Source: Marinomonas primoryensis (lineage in GTDB: Bacteria; Pseudomonadota; Gammaproteobacteria; Pseudomonadales; Marinomonadaceae). Taken from it: 64,000 nucleotides of DNA. The DNA is taken from the NCBI RefSeq assembly GCF_013372285.1, contig NZ_CP054301.1, forward strand, positions 1,040,001-1,104,000. The letters are read 5' to 3'. Position numbers and translations under genes: made by a program. The notes beneath the pieces are model-generated. The model searched no databases, was not told where the DNA came from, and saw nothing but the letters and a program-made list of their open reading frames with translations. Of this stretch, positions 18,125 to 26,232 are shown one piece after another. Every line of letters begins with the position of its first letter. Position 1 is the first letter of the stretch.

Positions 18125-18863
18125 GTATGGAGGTTATGCCTCAGATAATGGCAATACGACTCGTGGGTCGGGACCAACAGAGGCGGAGCAGCAAACACGC
18201 GTTCTAGTGAATATGCTGTTTGCGCGTTTTAAAGCGATTTACACTCATAAGTTTGCATCGGCTTACAGTAATCCAGATGAAGTGAAGCTAGCCAAACGTG
18301 AATGGGCGATTGCGCTAAAGGGCTTTCAAGAACCTTTGCTTGCTTATGCCGTTGAGCGCACAAAAGAAGAGCATTCATGGCCGCCAACCATCGCGGACTT
18401 TTTGAAACTGATTAGTACCGCTTATAAAGCTTATGGTTTAGCCGATCCTCGTTCTGCGTACCTGGAAGCGTGTGCTTGTCGAACAGATCCTTTGCAATAT
18501 AAGTGGAGCCATCCAGCGGTGTTTTTTGCTGGCTCTCAGGCTGGCTGGTACAAACTTAAGTCAGAAGAAGAGCGTGTTTCTTGGCCTTTGTTCGAGCAGA
18601 GCTATTTGAAAATAGTGGACCGTGTGATTGCTGGTGAGCGTTTGATTATTCCTAAAGTCATTATGATTGAAGATAAGCAAACCCTGAGCGTGAAAGACTT
18701 AGCGACCAAGATTGCCAATGATCTATCCGTTGATGAAGAGAAGATTGCACCATTGCTTTATTACACCCAAAAAACCTATGGATCGGGTGTGCGTATTCGT
18801 TATCGAGAAATTAGCCAAAAAAAGTTATTAGAAATGGGATATAAAGATAAACTTCCTAAATAG
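18033..18863 (+). CDS. Lambda replication protein P-like helicase loader
   Basis: A 276-residue protein resembling the phage lambda P family, the proteins that capture DnaB helicase. Telling segments are VNMLFARFKAIYTHKFASAY, KREWAIALKGFQEPLLAYAV and HSWPPTIADFLKLI. The first 45 residues are Ser/Thr/Gly-rich and overlap the DnaT-like gene. No AAA+ Walker A motif is present, so it is not a DnaC-type ATPase. I infer that with the upstream DnaT-like protein it loads or reloads DnaB on the chromosome. No other phage genes are nearby. If translation starts at a later ATG, the N-terminal extension would be absent. Confidence 0.65.
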   Translation: MKEPQAVQNLLKPLESKLVTPSTTSTTQTGEYGGYASDNGNTTRGSGPTEAEQQTRVLVNMLFARFKAIYTHKFASAYSNPDEVKLAKREWAIALKGFQEPLLAYAVERTKEEHSWPPTIADFLKLISTAYKAYGLADPRSAYLEACACRTDPLQYKWSHPAVFFAGSQAGWYKLKSEEERVSWPLFEQSYLKIVDRVIAGERLIIPKVIMIEDKQTLSVKDLATKIANDLSVDEEKIAPLLYYTQKTYGSGVRIRYREISQKKLLEMGYKDKLPK

Positions 18864-18990
18864 TTATGAGCATTTTTTCTGTTTATATTTCTATTGGATG
18901 ATATGATTTTATATTAGCAGGATGCTATGAGCACGATTTCATTCTAGGTACGATTGAAATTGAAACAAGGGATAGTTTGGTGAGGTTGTT

Positions 18991-19632
18991 ATGTTGAAAG
19001 TATTGATTGTTGATGATCATGATGTGGTTAGTCATGGTATTAGTCGCGTACTGCAAGATGTAAAAGGCGTAGAAGTTGTTGCTGTTGTGCACAGCGGAGA
19101 AGATGCCATTATTCAGTCCAAGGCGCTCTTGCCGGACATCATTCTCATGGATGTACATATGCCGGGAATTGGTGGTTTAGGGGCAACGAAAGAAATAAAA
19201 CGTATTTTGCCAAAAACAAAGATCATTGCGTTATCGGCATTAGACGACAACCTATACCCAGTCAAACTATTAGAAGCGGGTGCGTCTGGTTACTTAACCA
19301 AAGGTACCAATACGTCTGAGCTGCTAGAAGCGATTCAGATGGTGGCAAAAGGCGAGCATTATATTTCTAAGACAGTGGCGCAAAAAATGGCGCTGTCCAA
19401 GTTTTCCATCGATGGGCAAGGTTCGCCATTGGGGCAGTTGTCAGATCGAGAGTTACAAGTGGCTCAGATGATCGTGGACTGTAAAAAATCCAATGAAATC
19501 GCCGAGCATCTAAATGTCAGTCCTAAAACCGTAAGTACCTACCGTACTCGTATTTTTACAAAGTTGAGTATTGAAAGTGACGTCGAGCTTATTCATTTGG
19601 CGGTACGTTACAATGTGCTTGGTATGGGCTAG
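18991..19632 (+). CDS. uvrY: Response regulator GacA/UvrY
   Basis: A 213-residue NarL-family response regulator. The receiver holds the acidic pair DD at residues 8-9, phosphoacceptor Asp54 (ILMDVHMPG) and the conserved Lys in GYLTKGT. A LuxR-type helix-turn-helix follows (LSDRELQVAQMIVDCKKSNE and IAEHLNVSPKTVSTYRTRI). It is the partner of the BarA/GacS sensor kinase and typically activates small RNAs that titrate CsrA. It stands directly before uvrC and pgsA, the standard gammaproteobacterial arrangement. Confidence 0.95.
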   Translation: MLKVLIVDDHDVVSHGISRVLQDVKGVEVVAVVHSGEDAIIQSKALLPDIILMDVHMPGIGGLGATKEIKRILPKTKIIALSALDDNLYPVKLLEAGASGYLTKGTNTSELLEAIQMVAKGEHYISKTVAQKMALSKFSIDGQGSPLGQLSDRELQVAQMIVDCKKSNEIAEHLNVSPKTVSTYRTRIFTKLSIESDVELIHLAVRYNVLGMG

Positions 19633-19650
19633 GCGAAAAACGAGGTTTGT

Positions 19651-21474
19651 TTGAGCCATTCAGAATTTGATCCAAAGCATTTTGTCAGCAACTTAACCAC
19701 TCGTCCCGGCGTTTATCGCATGTACGATAATAAGGGTGAGTTGCTGTATGTTGGGAAAGCAAAAAATTTAAAAAATCGTGTTACAAGCTATTTTAGAGTG
19801 ACAGGGTTAACGACAAAAACCATGGCCTTGGTGAGTCGTATTCACAGCATTGAAATTGCGGTGACTAAAAGCGAAACGGAAGCGTTATTGCTTGAGCAAA
19901 CGCTCATTAAACAGCATCGTCCACCCTACAATATTTTACTTAGGGACGATAAATCCTACCCTTATATTCTTTTAACCAATCACTTTCATCCATCGTTATT
20001 GTTTCGCCGAGGCGATAGAACGGACAAAGGTACTTTGTACGGTCCTTTTCCAAGTGGCACCGCTGTTAAAGAAAGCTTGAACACCATGCAAAAGGTATTC
20101 AAAGTGCGCCAATGTGAAGACAGTACCTACGCCAATCGATCGCGACCTTGCTTGCAGTATCAGATTAAACGTTGCTCTGGGCCTTGTGTCGGTTTGATCA
20201 GCGATGAACAATATGATCTTGATGTTCGTCACGCCCGCATGTTTTTGCAGGGAAAAGACCAAGAGCTCACGACCGAGATTACTTCTCAAATGAGTGCCGC
20301 AGCAGCGGACATGGAATTTGAGCGCGCTGCGGAGTTACGTGACCAAGTTATCCAGCTTAAACACATTCAAGAGCAGCAGCATGTTTATGGGCAAACGGGC
20401 GAAGCAGATGTCATCGCCTCCATCATTCAGCCGGGCGGGTTGTGTGTTCATGTGATGATGGTACGTAAAGGCAAAGTCGTTGGTAGTAAAAGTTACTACC
20501 CTAAAATGCCGATTGAGATCACGGAAGGTGAATTATTGTCGTCTTTTATTGCTCAATTTTACCTTGGAGGTATTCAAGAGTTACCTAAGACGCTTATCAT
20601 TAGTCATGAACTAGAAGATAGTGATGCGTTGGTGGAAGGTATTTTTGAAACCACTCAGAAGAAAATTGAAGTGTTGAACAATGTTCGAGGTCAACGTGCG
20701 CGATGGCTTGAATTGGCGAAGTTAAACGCTGAGCAAGGATTGCAGGCGCGTTTATCCGACAAACGTAACCATTTTAGCCGTATAACTGCGTTGCAAAAAT
20801 TGTTGGGCTTTTATGAGCCACCAATGCACATGGAATGTTTTGATATCAGCCACTCTAGTGGTGAAGCAACCGTCGCATCGTGTGTAGTGTTTGGGCCTGA
20901 TGGGCCGGATAAAAAACGCTATCGCTCTTTTAACATCGAAGGTGTAGAGCCTGGCGATGATTACGGTGCGATGAAGCAAGCGTTGATGCGTCGTTATAAG
21001 CGCGTTAAAAGTGGTGAGCTTGATGCTCCGGATGTATTGCTTATAGACGGTGGTAAAGGTCAATTAACCCAAGCGGAAGAGGTTTTGAAAGAGCTGGGGT
21101 TGGTCAATATCTTTTTATTGGGCGTAGCAAAGGGTGATACTCGTAAGCCGGGTCTGGAAACATTGTACATAGGTTCAAAAGAAGACGAGGTGGTATTACC
21201 ACCTGATTCCTCTGCCTTACATTTGATTCAGCACATACGAGACGAGGCCCATCGATTTGCAATAAAAACCCATCGCCGTAGACGAGATAAGAAGCGTCGA
21301 CATTCGGTGCTTGAGGATATTCCTGGAATAGGCCCCAATCGCCGTAAAGAGCTGTTGACTGCGTTTGGCGGTTATCAAGAGTTGTTGTCTGCGAGCCAAG
21401 AAAATATTTCAAAGGTAAAAGGAATTAGTGCTAAAAAAGCAGAAGAAATTTACCTTTACCTTCATAAAAGTTAA
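19651..21474 (+). CDS. uvrC: UvrABC system protein C
   Basis: A 607-residue UvrC (E. coli 610). The N-terminal GIY-YIG nuclease shows as GVYRMYDNKGELLYVGKAKN (3' incision); a UVR domain near residues 206-240 binds UvrB; the RNase H-like domain (MECFDISHSSGEATVAS and LIDGGKGQL) makes the 5' incision; two helix-hairpin-helix motifs close the protein (LEDIPGIGPNRRKELL). Start is a TTG at 19651 preceded by CGAGG. It acts in nucleotide excision repair with UvrB, which is encoded at 54.4 kb. Confidence 0.97.
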   Translation: MSHSEFDPKHFVSNLTTRPGVYRMYDNKGELLYVGKAKNLKNRVTSYFRVTGLTTKTMALVSRIHSIEIAVTKSETEALLLEQTLIKQHRPPYNILLRDDKSYPYILLTNHFHPSLLFRRGDRTDKGTLYGPFPSGTAVKESLNTMQKVFKVRQCEDSTYANRSRPCLQYQIKRCSGPCVGLISDEQYDLDVRHARMFLQGKDQELTTEITSQMSAAAADMEFERAAELRDQVIQLKHIQEQQHVYGQTGEADVIASIIQPGGLCVHVMMVRKGKVVGSKSYYPKMPIEITEGELLSSFIAQFYLGGIQELPKTLIISHELEDSDALVEGIFETTQKKIEVLNNVRGQRARWLELAKLNAEQGLQARLSDKRNHFSRITALQKLLGFYEPPMHMECFDISHSSGEATVASCVVFGPDGPDKKRYRSFNIEGVEPGDDYGAMKQALMRRYKRVKSGELDAPDVLLIDGGKGQLTQAEEVLKELGLVNIFLLGVAKGDTRKPGLETLYIGSKEDEVVLPPDSSALHLIQHIRDEAHRFAIKTHRRRRDKKRRHSVLEDIPGIGPNRRKELLTAFGGYQELLSASQENISKVKGISAKKAEEIYLYLHKS

Positions 21475-21519
21475 GTTTGGTTAAGTGTTGGTGCATTTAG
21501 CGTAATTATTAGGAATAAA

Positions 21520-22080
21520 ATGAACATACCGAATATTTTGACGTCCGTACGGATCTTCATGATTCCAATCTTAGTGGCTGTTTATTATTTGCCGTGGGAA
21601 GGGCGCTATTACGCCTGTGCCATTATTTTTGCTCTGGCCGCCATCACCGATTGGTTGGATGGGTATTTAGCGAGAAAGCTTGATCAGAGTACCGCGTTTG
21701 GCGCTTTTTTTGATCCAGTGGCGGATAAACTTATGGTGTCGATTGCCTTGGTTATGCTGGTGGCGAGTTATGCGAATCCACTGCTGACATTGGCCAGTGC
21801 CGTTATCGTTGGTCGAGAAATTGTTATATCTGCACTGCGTGAATGGATGGCAGAAATGGGCAAGCGAGCCAGCGTCGCAGTGTCTTATATTGGTAAGCTA
21901 AAAACCACGATGCAAATGCTGGCCATTTTCATTCTCCTGGGAAGTCGTCCTGATACTTTGATGGCGCATGTTGGGGAGGCGGTATTAATCGCAGCGGCGT
22001 TGTTAACGCTTTGGTCAATGTATATATACTTAAAGGCGGCGTGGCCTGAGCTAATGTCTAAAGAGTCGCACAAAAATTAA
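21520..22080 (+). CDS. pgsA: CDP-diacylglycerol--glycerol-3-phosphate 3-phosphatidyltransferase
   Basis: A 186-residue integral membrane enzyme (E. coli 182). The CDP-alcohol phosphotransferase motif DG-x2-AR-x8-G-x3-D-x3-D is intact within WLDGYLARKLD and FGAFFDPVADK, with all three catalytic/metal Asp residues. It makes phosphatidylglycerophosphate, the committed step to phosphatidylglycerol and cardiolipin. Multiple hydrophobic helices follow. It lies after uvrC and before the Gly-Cys-Leu tRNA array exactly as in E. coli. Confidence 0.96.
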   Translation: MNIPNILTSVRIFMIPILVAVYYLPWEGRYYACAIIFALAAITDWLDGYLARKLDQSTAFGAFFDPVADKLMVSIALVMLVASYANPLLTLASAVIVGREIVISALREWMAEMGKRASVAVSYIGKLKTTMQMLAIFILLGSRPDTLMAHVGEAVLIAAALLTLWSMYIYLKAAWPELMSKESHKN

Positions 22081-22129
22081 ACAGATTATGAAAAAGTGCT
22101 TAAGTTAGTTATTTATTTGGATTTTTCCC

Positions 22130-22157
22130 TTGACGTGAAAGCTCAAATACATAGAAT
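22130..22157 (+). promoter_or_regulatory. Sigma-70 promoter of the tRNA Gly-Cys-Leu array
   Basis: TTGACG at 22130-22135 and TAGAAT at 22152-22157 are separated by 16 bp, with the first tRNA starting 20 bp later. Confidence 0.8.
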
Positions 22158-22176
22158 AGGCACCGTCTTTTGAGAC

Positions 22177-22251
22177 GCGGGAATAGCTCAGTGGTAGAGC
22201 ACAACCTTGCCAAGGTTGGGGTCGCGAGTTCGAGCCTCGTTTCCCGCTCCA
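22177..22251 (+). tRNA. glyW: tRNA-Gly(GCC)
   Basis: A 75-nt cloverleaf including encoded CCA. Acceptor GCGGGAA pairs with TTCCCGC; the anticodon loop reads TTGCCAA. First of three tandem tRNAs in the same order as E. coli glyW-cysT-leuZ. Confidence 0.97.
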
Positions 22252-22272
22252 ATCAAAAGAATTTCTGATAGA

Positions 22273-22346
22273 GGCCGGATGGCAGAGTGGTCATGCAGCG
22301 GACTGCAACTCCGTTAACGCCGGTTCGATTCCGACTCCGGCCTCCA
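22273..22346 (+). tRNA. cysT: tRNA-Cys(GCA)
   Basis: A 74-nt cloverleaf. Acceptor GGCCGGA pairs with TCCGGCC, CCA is encoded, and the anticodon loop CTGCAAC gives GCA. Second in the array. Confidence 0.96.
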
Positions 22347-22357
22347 AAATCAGATAT

Positions 22358-22443
22358 GCCCGGGTGGTGAAATTGGTAGACACACAAGACTTAAAATCTT
22401 GCGCTGAATAAGCGTACCGGTTCGATTCCGGTCCCGGGCACCA
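22358..22443 (+). tRNA. leuZ: tRNA-Leu(TAA)
   Basis: An 86-nt class II tRNA with a long variable arm. Acceptor GCCCGGG pairs with CCCGGGC; the loop CTTAAAA gives anticodon TAA. It is intact and uninterrupted, in contrast to the intron-bearing Leu(CAA) gene at 30.9 kb. Confidence 0.96.
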
Positions 22444-22463
22444 TTTATGGTGCCTTTTTTTTT
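22437..22463 (+). terminator. Terminator of the tRNA array
   Basis: GGCACC at the 3' end of tRNA-Leu, including its CCA, pairs with GGTGCC around a TTTAT loop, followed by a long T-run. The terminator therefore reuses the last bases of the tRNA gene. Confidence 0.88.
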
Positions 22464-22611
22464 GCCTGCACTTTCTTATCTTGCTCAATCCCTAGTAATA
22501 TCTTCCTGCTTTTTTATTCAGTTCTTTCTTTTTGTTACATATGTTATTTTTTGAAAAATTCAACACTGACATTATACTGCAAGTTTATTGGGTGACTTTT
22601 ATCTTCAGTTA

Positions 22612-22809
22612 TTAATACGTCTCATCTTCCGAGTGGACAGAGATCGAAGGTGAGCCATCAAATGCTACTTCAATATTGAAGACAATGGGTCGGCAGCAGA
22701 CTTGGCAGTCTTCAATGTATTCTTGATTTTCCTCTAGTATTTCAATGACGACGTCGATACTTTCGCCGCAATAAGGGCATGAAATGTCTTTTTCTAATAA
22801 TTCGCTCAT
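22612..22809 (-). CDS. CPXCG-motif cysteine-rich small protein
   Basis: A 65-residue protein when started at the ATG at 22809, which has the strong site CGAGG six bases upstream; a longer frame of 99 residues lacks support. Two Cys pairs are visible, CPYCGE and CQVCCRP, which fits a small zinc-ribbon-like fold. The rest is acidic (EILEENQEYIEDC). It belongs to the short CPXCG family seen in gammaproteobacteria, whose function is unknown. It stands alone on the minus strand. Confidence 0.8.
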   Translation of the reverse strand: MSELLEKDISCPYCGESIDVVIEILEENQEYIEDCQVCCRPIVFNIEVAFDGSPSISVHSEDETY

Positions 22810-23053
22810 CTGAACCTCGTTGCTTTCATATCGTTTTTTGGTGTGTGAAGTTGCTTTGGTGGTCTGTGCTATTGAGTCTAATCCTATTGATGACACTTTC
22901 GCTTTGATCATAGATAAGAAGTAGTCTACTCGCTTGTGGGTTATTTAGTTTGTTTGTATCCCTTCTGTTCAAAAATCCACAGTGTTATCTATCTGCTTTC
23001 ATTCTATTTATGTAACACTGTCGTGATGTTGAACTTCAGATGAGGTTGGTAAA

Positions 23054-23497
23054 ATGATGAAACGTATAAAATACCTATCAGTATTGGCATTGCCTGTGCT
23101 CTTGTTCGGCTGCGCTTCCGGGTCTCATGTGGTCACGGGGCAGCAGCGTCCAGAGACTGAAGTAGATCAAGTGTCTGTGTTTGTAGAAGCGCCTGCGTTC
23201 GACTATGAAATAATTGGTAGTGTGCGAGCATCGAGTGACAATGGCTTCTCAGAAGCGTCTAGGAAGGAAAAAGCCACTCTAGAGATGCGAGAGCAGGCGG
23301 CTAAGATTGGTGCAAATGGTGTGATTCTGGATGGCGTTACGCAGTTGTCGTTTCGACGTTTAGGTACAGGCGTTGGCTTGGCTGTCGGCAGTGGCGGTGG
23401 AGTTGGTACTTCCATCGGTTCAAGCTTTTCTTTTCCTACGGCAGAAGTGACTGGAACAGCGATTTATTATGAGTCAGATGTGGTTAAGGCGCTTTGA
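23054..23497 (+). CDS. Putative lipoprotein of unknown function
   Basis: A 147-residue protein with a type II signal peptide: MMKRIKYLSVLALPVLLFGC, where the lipobox LLFGC puts the lipidated Cys at residue 20. The next residues are A-S-G, compatible with export to the outer membrane. The mature part has the segment AAKIGANGVILDGV, the style of YbjQ/DUF4156-like envelope domains, and a glycine-rich stretch near residues 117-130. A GAGG site lies about 10 bp before the ATG. No partner genes; function not recognised. Confidence 0.7.
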   Translation: MMKRIKYLSVLALPVLLFGCASGSHVVTGQQRPETEVDQVSVFVEAPAFDYEIIGSVRASSDNGFSEASRKEKATLEMREQAAKIGANGVILDGVTQLSFRRLGTGVGLAVGSGGGVGTSIGSSFSFPTAEVTGTAIYYESDVVKAL

Positions 23498-23619
23498 TAT
23501 TTTCCCTTATTACGGTAAGTGTTTTGGGTTGTCTGTGATATTATTTTTTTGCTCTGTGCTTTTTAAAACAGAGCCGATAAGCAGTGTCCAAAAACGATAA
23601 AAACCGATGAGAGAGCGTT

Positions 23620-24051
23620 ATGTCAGGGTTGGAAGAAAAGGCAAAGGGTCGTCTTACGACTAGGACGGTCGCGATGCCAGGGGATACAAATCCTGCCGGT
23701 GATATTTTTGGTGGTTGGGTAGTTTCGCAAATGGATATTGCAGCGGGTATATGTGCCGGACAGCGAGCTCAATCTCGTGTTGTAACAGTGGCTTTGGATA
23801 GTATGAGTTTTATTCGACCTGTCAAAGTCGGTGATATTCTAGGTGTCTATACGACAGTAGAATCAGTGGGTCGTACGTCGATGAATATTCTTGTTGAAGC
23901 TTGGGTTCGTCGTGGCCGTATTGGTCAGCGCGAAAAAGTGACAGAAGGGATGTTTAAGTTTGTTGCGATTGATGAAACAGGCGCTTCGACACCAATACCG
24001 AATGAAGAAGATTTACCAGACTATGTGCTTCATGGTTTTGATGACCATTAA
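23620..24051 (+). CDS. yciA: Acyl-CoA thioesterase, YciA-like
   Basis: A 143-residue hot-dog-fold protein. The segment GDTNPAGDIFGGWVVSQMD contains the family's catalytic region (Asp/Asn-Gly environment on the long helix), followed by RVVTVALDSMSFIRPVKVGD. YciA hydrolyses a broad range of acyl-CoAs, including acetyl- and butyryl-CoA analogues. The start ATG follows a GAGAGCGTT purine stretch. It is the last host gene before the integrated element. Confidence 0.92.
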   Translation: MSGLEEKAKGRLTTRTVAMPGDTNPAGDIFGGWVVSQMDIAAGICAGQRAQSRVVTVALDSMSFIRPVKVGDILGVYTTVESVGRTSMNILVEAWVRRGRIGQREKVTEGMFKFVAIDETGASTPIPNEEDLPDYVLHGFDDH

Positions 24052-24070
24052 TTTGATGGGCACTAAATAG

Positions 24071-24106
24071 GCAAAAAAAAGCGCTTACCGAAGTAAGCGC
24101 TTTTTT
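24071..24106. terminator. Bidirectional terminator between yciA and the tRNA-Leu gene
   Basis: The stem AAGCGCTTAC/GTAAGCGCTT with a CGAA tetraloop is flanked by A8 and T6. On the minus strand it lies just beyond the CCA end of the split tRNA-Leu gene and was presumably its native terminator. Confidence 0.92.
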
Positions 24107-24110
24107 ATGT

Positions 24111-24163
24111 TGGTACCAGTAGGCGGACTCGAACCGCCACACCCGAAGGCAACGGATTTTGAA
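24111..24163 (-). pseudogene. 3' half of the host tRNA-Leu(CAA) gene (split by insertion)
   Basis: On the minus strand this reads from the anticodon loop TTCAAAA through TCCG (anticodon stem), a long variable arm with TGCCTTCGGGTGT, the T arm GGCGG-TTCGAGT-CCGCC, the acceptor strand TACTGGT and ACCA. There is no 5' half upstream of it: element DNA begins at the anticodon loop. The matching 5' half is 7.2 kb away at 31377-31417. Together they make one complete class II tRNA with anticodon CAA, so the gene was cut by integration and this half is not a functional tRNA by itself. Confidence 0.93.
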
Positions 24164-24224
24164 CTTATACTGTCTTTACAAAAGCCCTTGAAAATCATAG
24201 TCTTATGTAGTTATTTAAAGTTGC

Positions 24225-24245
24225 TATACAACTTACTATACAACT
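24225..24245 (+). repeat. Left-end arm-type repeats (TATACAACT x2)
   Basis: TATACAACT occurs at 24225-24233 and 24237-24245, 12 bp apart, 62 bp inside the left core and 22 bp before the integrase start. A similar pair in the same orientation lies at the right end. Flanking of the core by short paired repeats is the layout of arm-binding sites for tyrosine integrases. The position also allows integrase autoregulation. Confidence 0.7.
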
Positions 24246-24266
24246 ATTTACATAAGAGATTGCCAT

Positions 24267-25610
24267 ATGGTAGCAAAATACGAGCGTTTAGCGAAGAGTT
24301 TAGCTATTTATAGAGTTAAAAACTCAAATAATTTTTACGCTCGTATACGAGTGAATGGAGTAGAAATTAAGCGAAGCTTAGGAGTGTCAGACGAAGACGA
24401 AGCGAAGTTCAGAGCTTGGGAACTCCGTTCCGAACTCGAAAACCGAAATAAGCAAGGATTAGCTATTTTAGCTAATAAAAAAATTTACATTGAAGATATT
24501 GTAAATAATGTAATTATTCAGTTAGATAGTAAAAAAACACAGCTACAAATCTATAAAGACTATAAAACAGTCTTTTCAAATTTTATCATTCCATTCTTTA
24601 AAAATGTCGAAATCGTTGATTTTACAACTAAAAAAATAAGGGATTATTTTGATAGTCAAGAATTATCTGTCACGAGAAAAAATATTAATAAAACTTGTTT
24701 TAAAATGATACTGGAATATTTAGAAGAAGAAAAAATAATTAAGAAAAATGATATTCCTATAATTCCGAAGGTAAAATCTTTTAAAGTTGAGGCAAGAGAC
24801 GCTTTTAATGATGAAGATTTAAAGATTATTTTAGAGCATCTACCAAACTTTCACGAAATCGAAAAAAATGGACGAAAAGCTAATTTTAAGACTGTTGAAT
24901 ACAGAAAAATACTTAATGAATATTTTCTAATATTATTAGAAACGGGATTGAGGACTGGCGAAGAATTTATAAATTTACGTTTTAATGATATCAAGAAGAA
25001 AAAACATTCTTACTACAAAGATGATTTATTGATAGAAAATGATAATTACCTTGTGAAAATCAGCAAAGGCAAGACGAAAAAATATTCGAATGGTCGTGTT
25101 ATTGCTTTAAGTTCAAAAGCTATTAACTCAATTGTTAATATTGGAAAAATCACACAACAAGATAAAAATATTACAATTGACAACTTTATATATAGTAATA
25201 AATTGATTTTAGAAACTTCTTTTAATAAAATCGCAGAATTTAGCGATATTTTTAAACAATTCACAGATTATTTAAAAGAAAGTAATTTAATAAATACTCA
25301 TTATACTTTATACAGTTGTCGCCATACGTTTATAACAAAAAGACTTATGCAAGGCGTAGATATTTATCTAATTGCGAAATACGTTGGTAGTTCGGTTGAG
25401 ATGATAGAGAAACATTATGATAATTATAAATTATCACAGCAGGCGCATATAGATAGTTTGACAGATTTTAATCGCAATGAATTAGAATTAAAAGCTATTC
25501 TAAATAATGTATCTTATACGGATTATGATGATATACCGCCAGATCCTACGGAAGCTGAATTATTAAGTTTTTATAATCAAGCTGAAGAATTTTTCAAACA
25601 TAACAAATAA
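24267..25610 (+). CDS. int: Tyrosine recombinase / site-specific integrase
   Basis: A 447-residue phage-type integrase. The N-terminal 60 residues (RVKNSNNFYARIRVNGVEIK) resemble an arm-type DNA-binding domain, about 70-160 a core-binding domain, and the rest the catalytic domain: Arg in ETGLRTGEE, the Lys region KISKGKTKK, the second Arg in YSCRHTF, and the nucleophile Tyr in EKHYDNY. The His usually found three residues before the second Arg is replaced by Tyr or Ser here. Its predicted target is the anticodon loop of tRNA-Leu(CAA), from the flanking duplicated core. It lies at the left end reading inward. Very AT-rich codon use marks it as foreign. Confidence 0.92.
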   Translation: MVAKYERLAKSLAIYRVKNSNNFYARIRVNGVEIKRSLGVSDEDEAKFRAWELRSELENRNKQGLAILANKKIYIEDIVNNVIIQLDSKKTQLQIYKDYKTVFSNFIIPFFKNVEIVDFTTKKIRDYFDSQELSVTRKNINKTCFKMILEYLEEEKIIKKNDIPIIPKVKSFKVEARDAFNDEDLKIILEHLPNFHEIEKNGRKANFKTVEYRKILNEYFLILLETGLRTGEEFINLRFNDIKKKKHSYYKDDLLIENDNYLVKISKGKTKKYSNGRVIALSSKAINSIVNIGKITQQDKNITIDNFIYSNKLILETSFNKIAEFSDIFKQFTDYLKESNLINTHYTLYSCRHTFITKRLMQGVDIYLIAKYVGSSVEMIEKHYDNYKLSQQAHIDSLTDFNRNELELKAILNNVSYTDYDDIPPDPTEAELLSFYNQAEEFFKHNK

Positions 25611-25622
25611 CCCCTAAATTTC

Positions 25623-25654
25623 ATTTCCAGAAGGGCACGAAGTGCCTTTTTCTT
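25623..25654 (+). terminator. Hairpin/terminator after int, with a hairpin+TTCTGGAA element on the minus strand
   Basis: GGCAC-GAA-GTGCC followed by a T-rich run can terminate int transcripts. Read on the minus strand it is GGCAC-TTC-GTGCC followed by CTTCTGGAAATG, the same layout as the two larger repeats at 29360-29568 (short hairpin, then TTTTCTGGAAGTG). It may be a diverged third copy. Confidence 0.65.
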
Positions 25655-25863
25655 TTCCCTTTCTCTTTTTTTATATTGATTTGACAGATCAATCAAATAT
25701 GCTAAATGTATTATATTGCAAGTAGAAGGTTGGGTTCCCCATCCTAACTTGATTTTCTCCGAAAATATGAAATTTAATAAATTAAATTTGAGAGATAGAT
25801 ATAAAATAAAATAACTTTCCGCATTGGCATTTGGATAAGTTTTAGACATAAAAGGGATAGAAA
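25655..25863. other. Region upstream of the mob genes, with a 20-bp palindrome
   Basis: About 210 bp between int and mobC, very AT-rich. It holds the palindrome AAATTTAA-TAAA-TTAAATTT at 25770-25789 and a GC-richer island GGTTGGGTTCCCC near 25729-25742. This position, directly before the mobC/relaxase genes, is where oriT and the relaxosome operator often lie, but I cannot assign a nick site. Confidence 0.5.
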
Positions 25864-26232
25864 ATGGAAAACAAAAATAAAAATAATAGAAGAAAAAGTA
25901 TTCATATAAGATTAGATGATTCAACTTATGAATTACTAAACGAGCAGAAAAGAAATTCAGGTTTTAAAAGTTGGGAAACTTTAATTATTCATTATATGAA
26001 TAGCGGAAAAGGCTTTAAATCTGTTTACGTAGATAAAGAAGGACATTCTTTAAAAGTATTAAATCATCTGATCAAATACGGAAATAATTTAAATCAACTT
26101 GCAAAAGTAGCAAATGAAAGAAAATCATTAAATGATGATGATCTTAAAAAAATTAAAGATTTTTTAAGTCAAGGTATTAAAGCAAAAAACTATTTTACAA
26201 AACACGTAAAGCAAGCGGGAAGGGGGAAATAA
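25864..26232 (+). CDS. mobC: Mobilization protein MobC-like (ribbon-helix-helix relaxosome accessory)
   Basis: A 122-residue basic protein. The N-terminal part RRKSIHIRLDDSTYELL fits a ribbon-helix-helix DNA-binding domain. The later segment HLIKYGNNLNQLAKVANE is the characteristic MobC motif (G-N-N-L-N-Q-L-A). MobC proteins help melt oriT and seat the relaxase. Its stop overlaps the relaxase start (TAATG), so the two are translationally coupled. It may also repress its own promoter through the upstream palindrome. Confidence 0.8.
   Translation: MENKNKNNRRKSIHIRLDDSTYELLNEQKRNSGFKSWETLIIHYMNSGKGFKSVYVDKEGHSLKVLNHLIKYGNNLNQLAKVANERKSLNDDDLKKIKDFLSQGIKAKNYFTKHVKQAGRGK

Noticed and set aside
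22291..22488. 65-residue minus-strand frame over tRNA-Cys and tRNA-Leu
   Set aside because: Antisense to two well-formed tRNAs; typical tRNA-derived spurious frame.
24107..24313. 68-residue frame over the left element end, opening MLVPVGGLEPPHPK
   Set aside because: It is a translation of the tRNA-Leu 3' half and the attachment region, a common artefact at tRNA genes; it overlaps the integrase start and has no coding signal.
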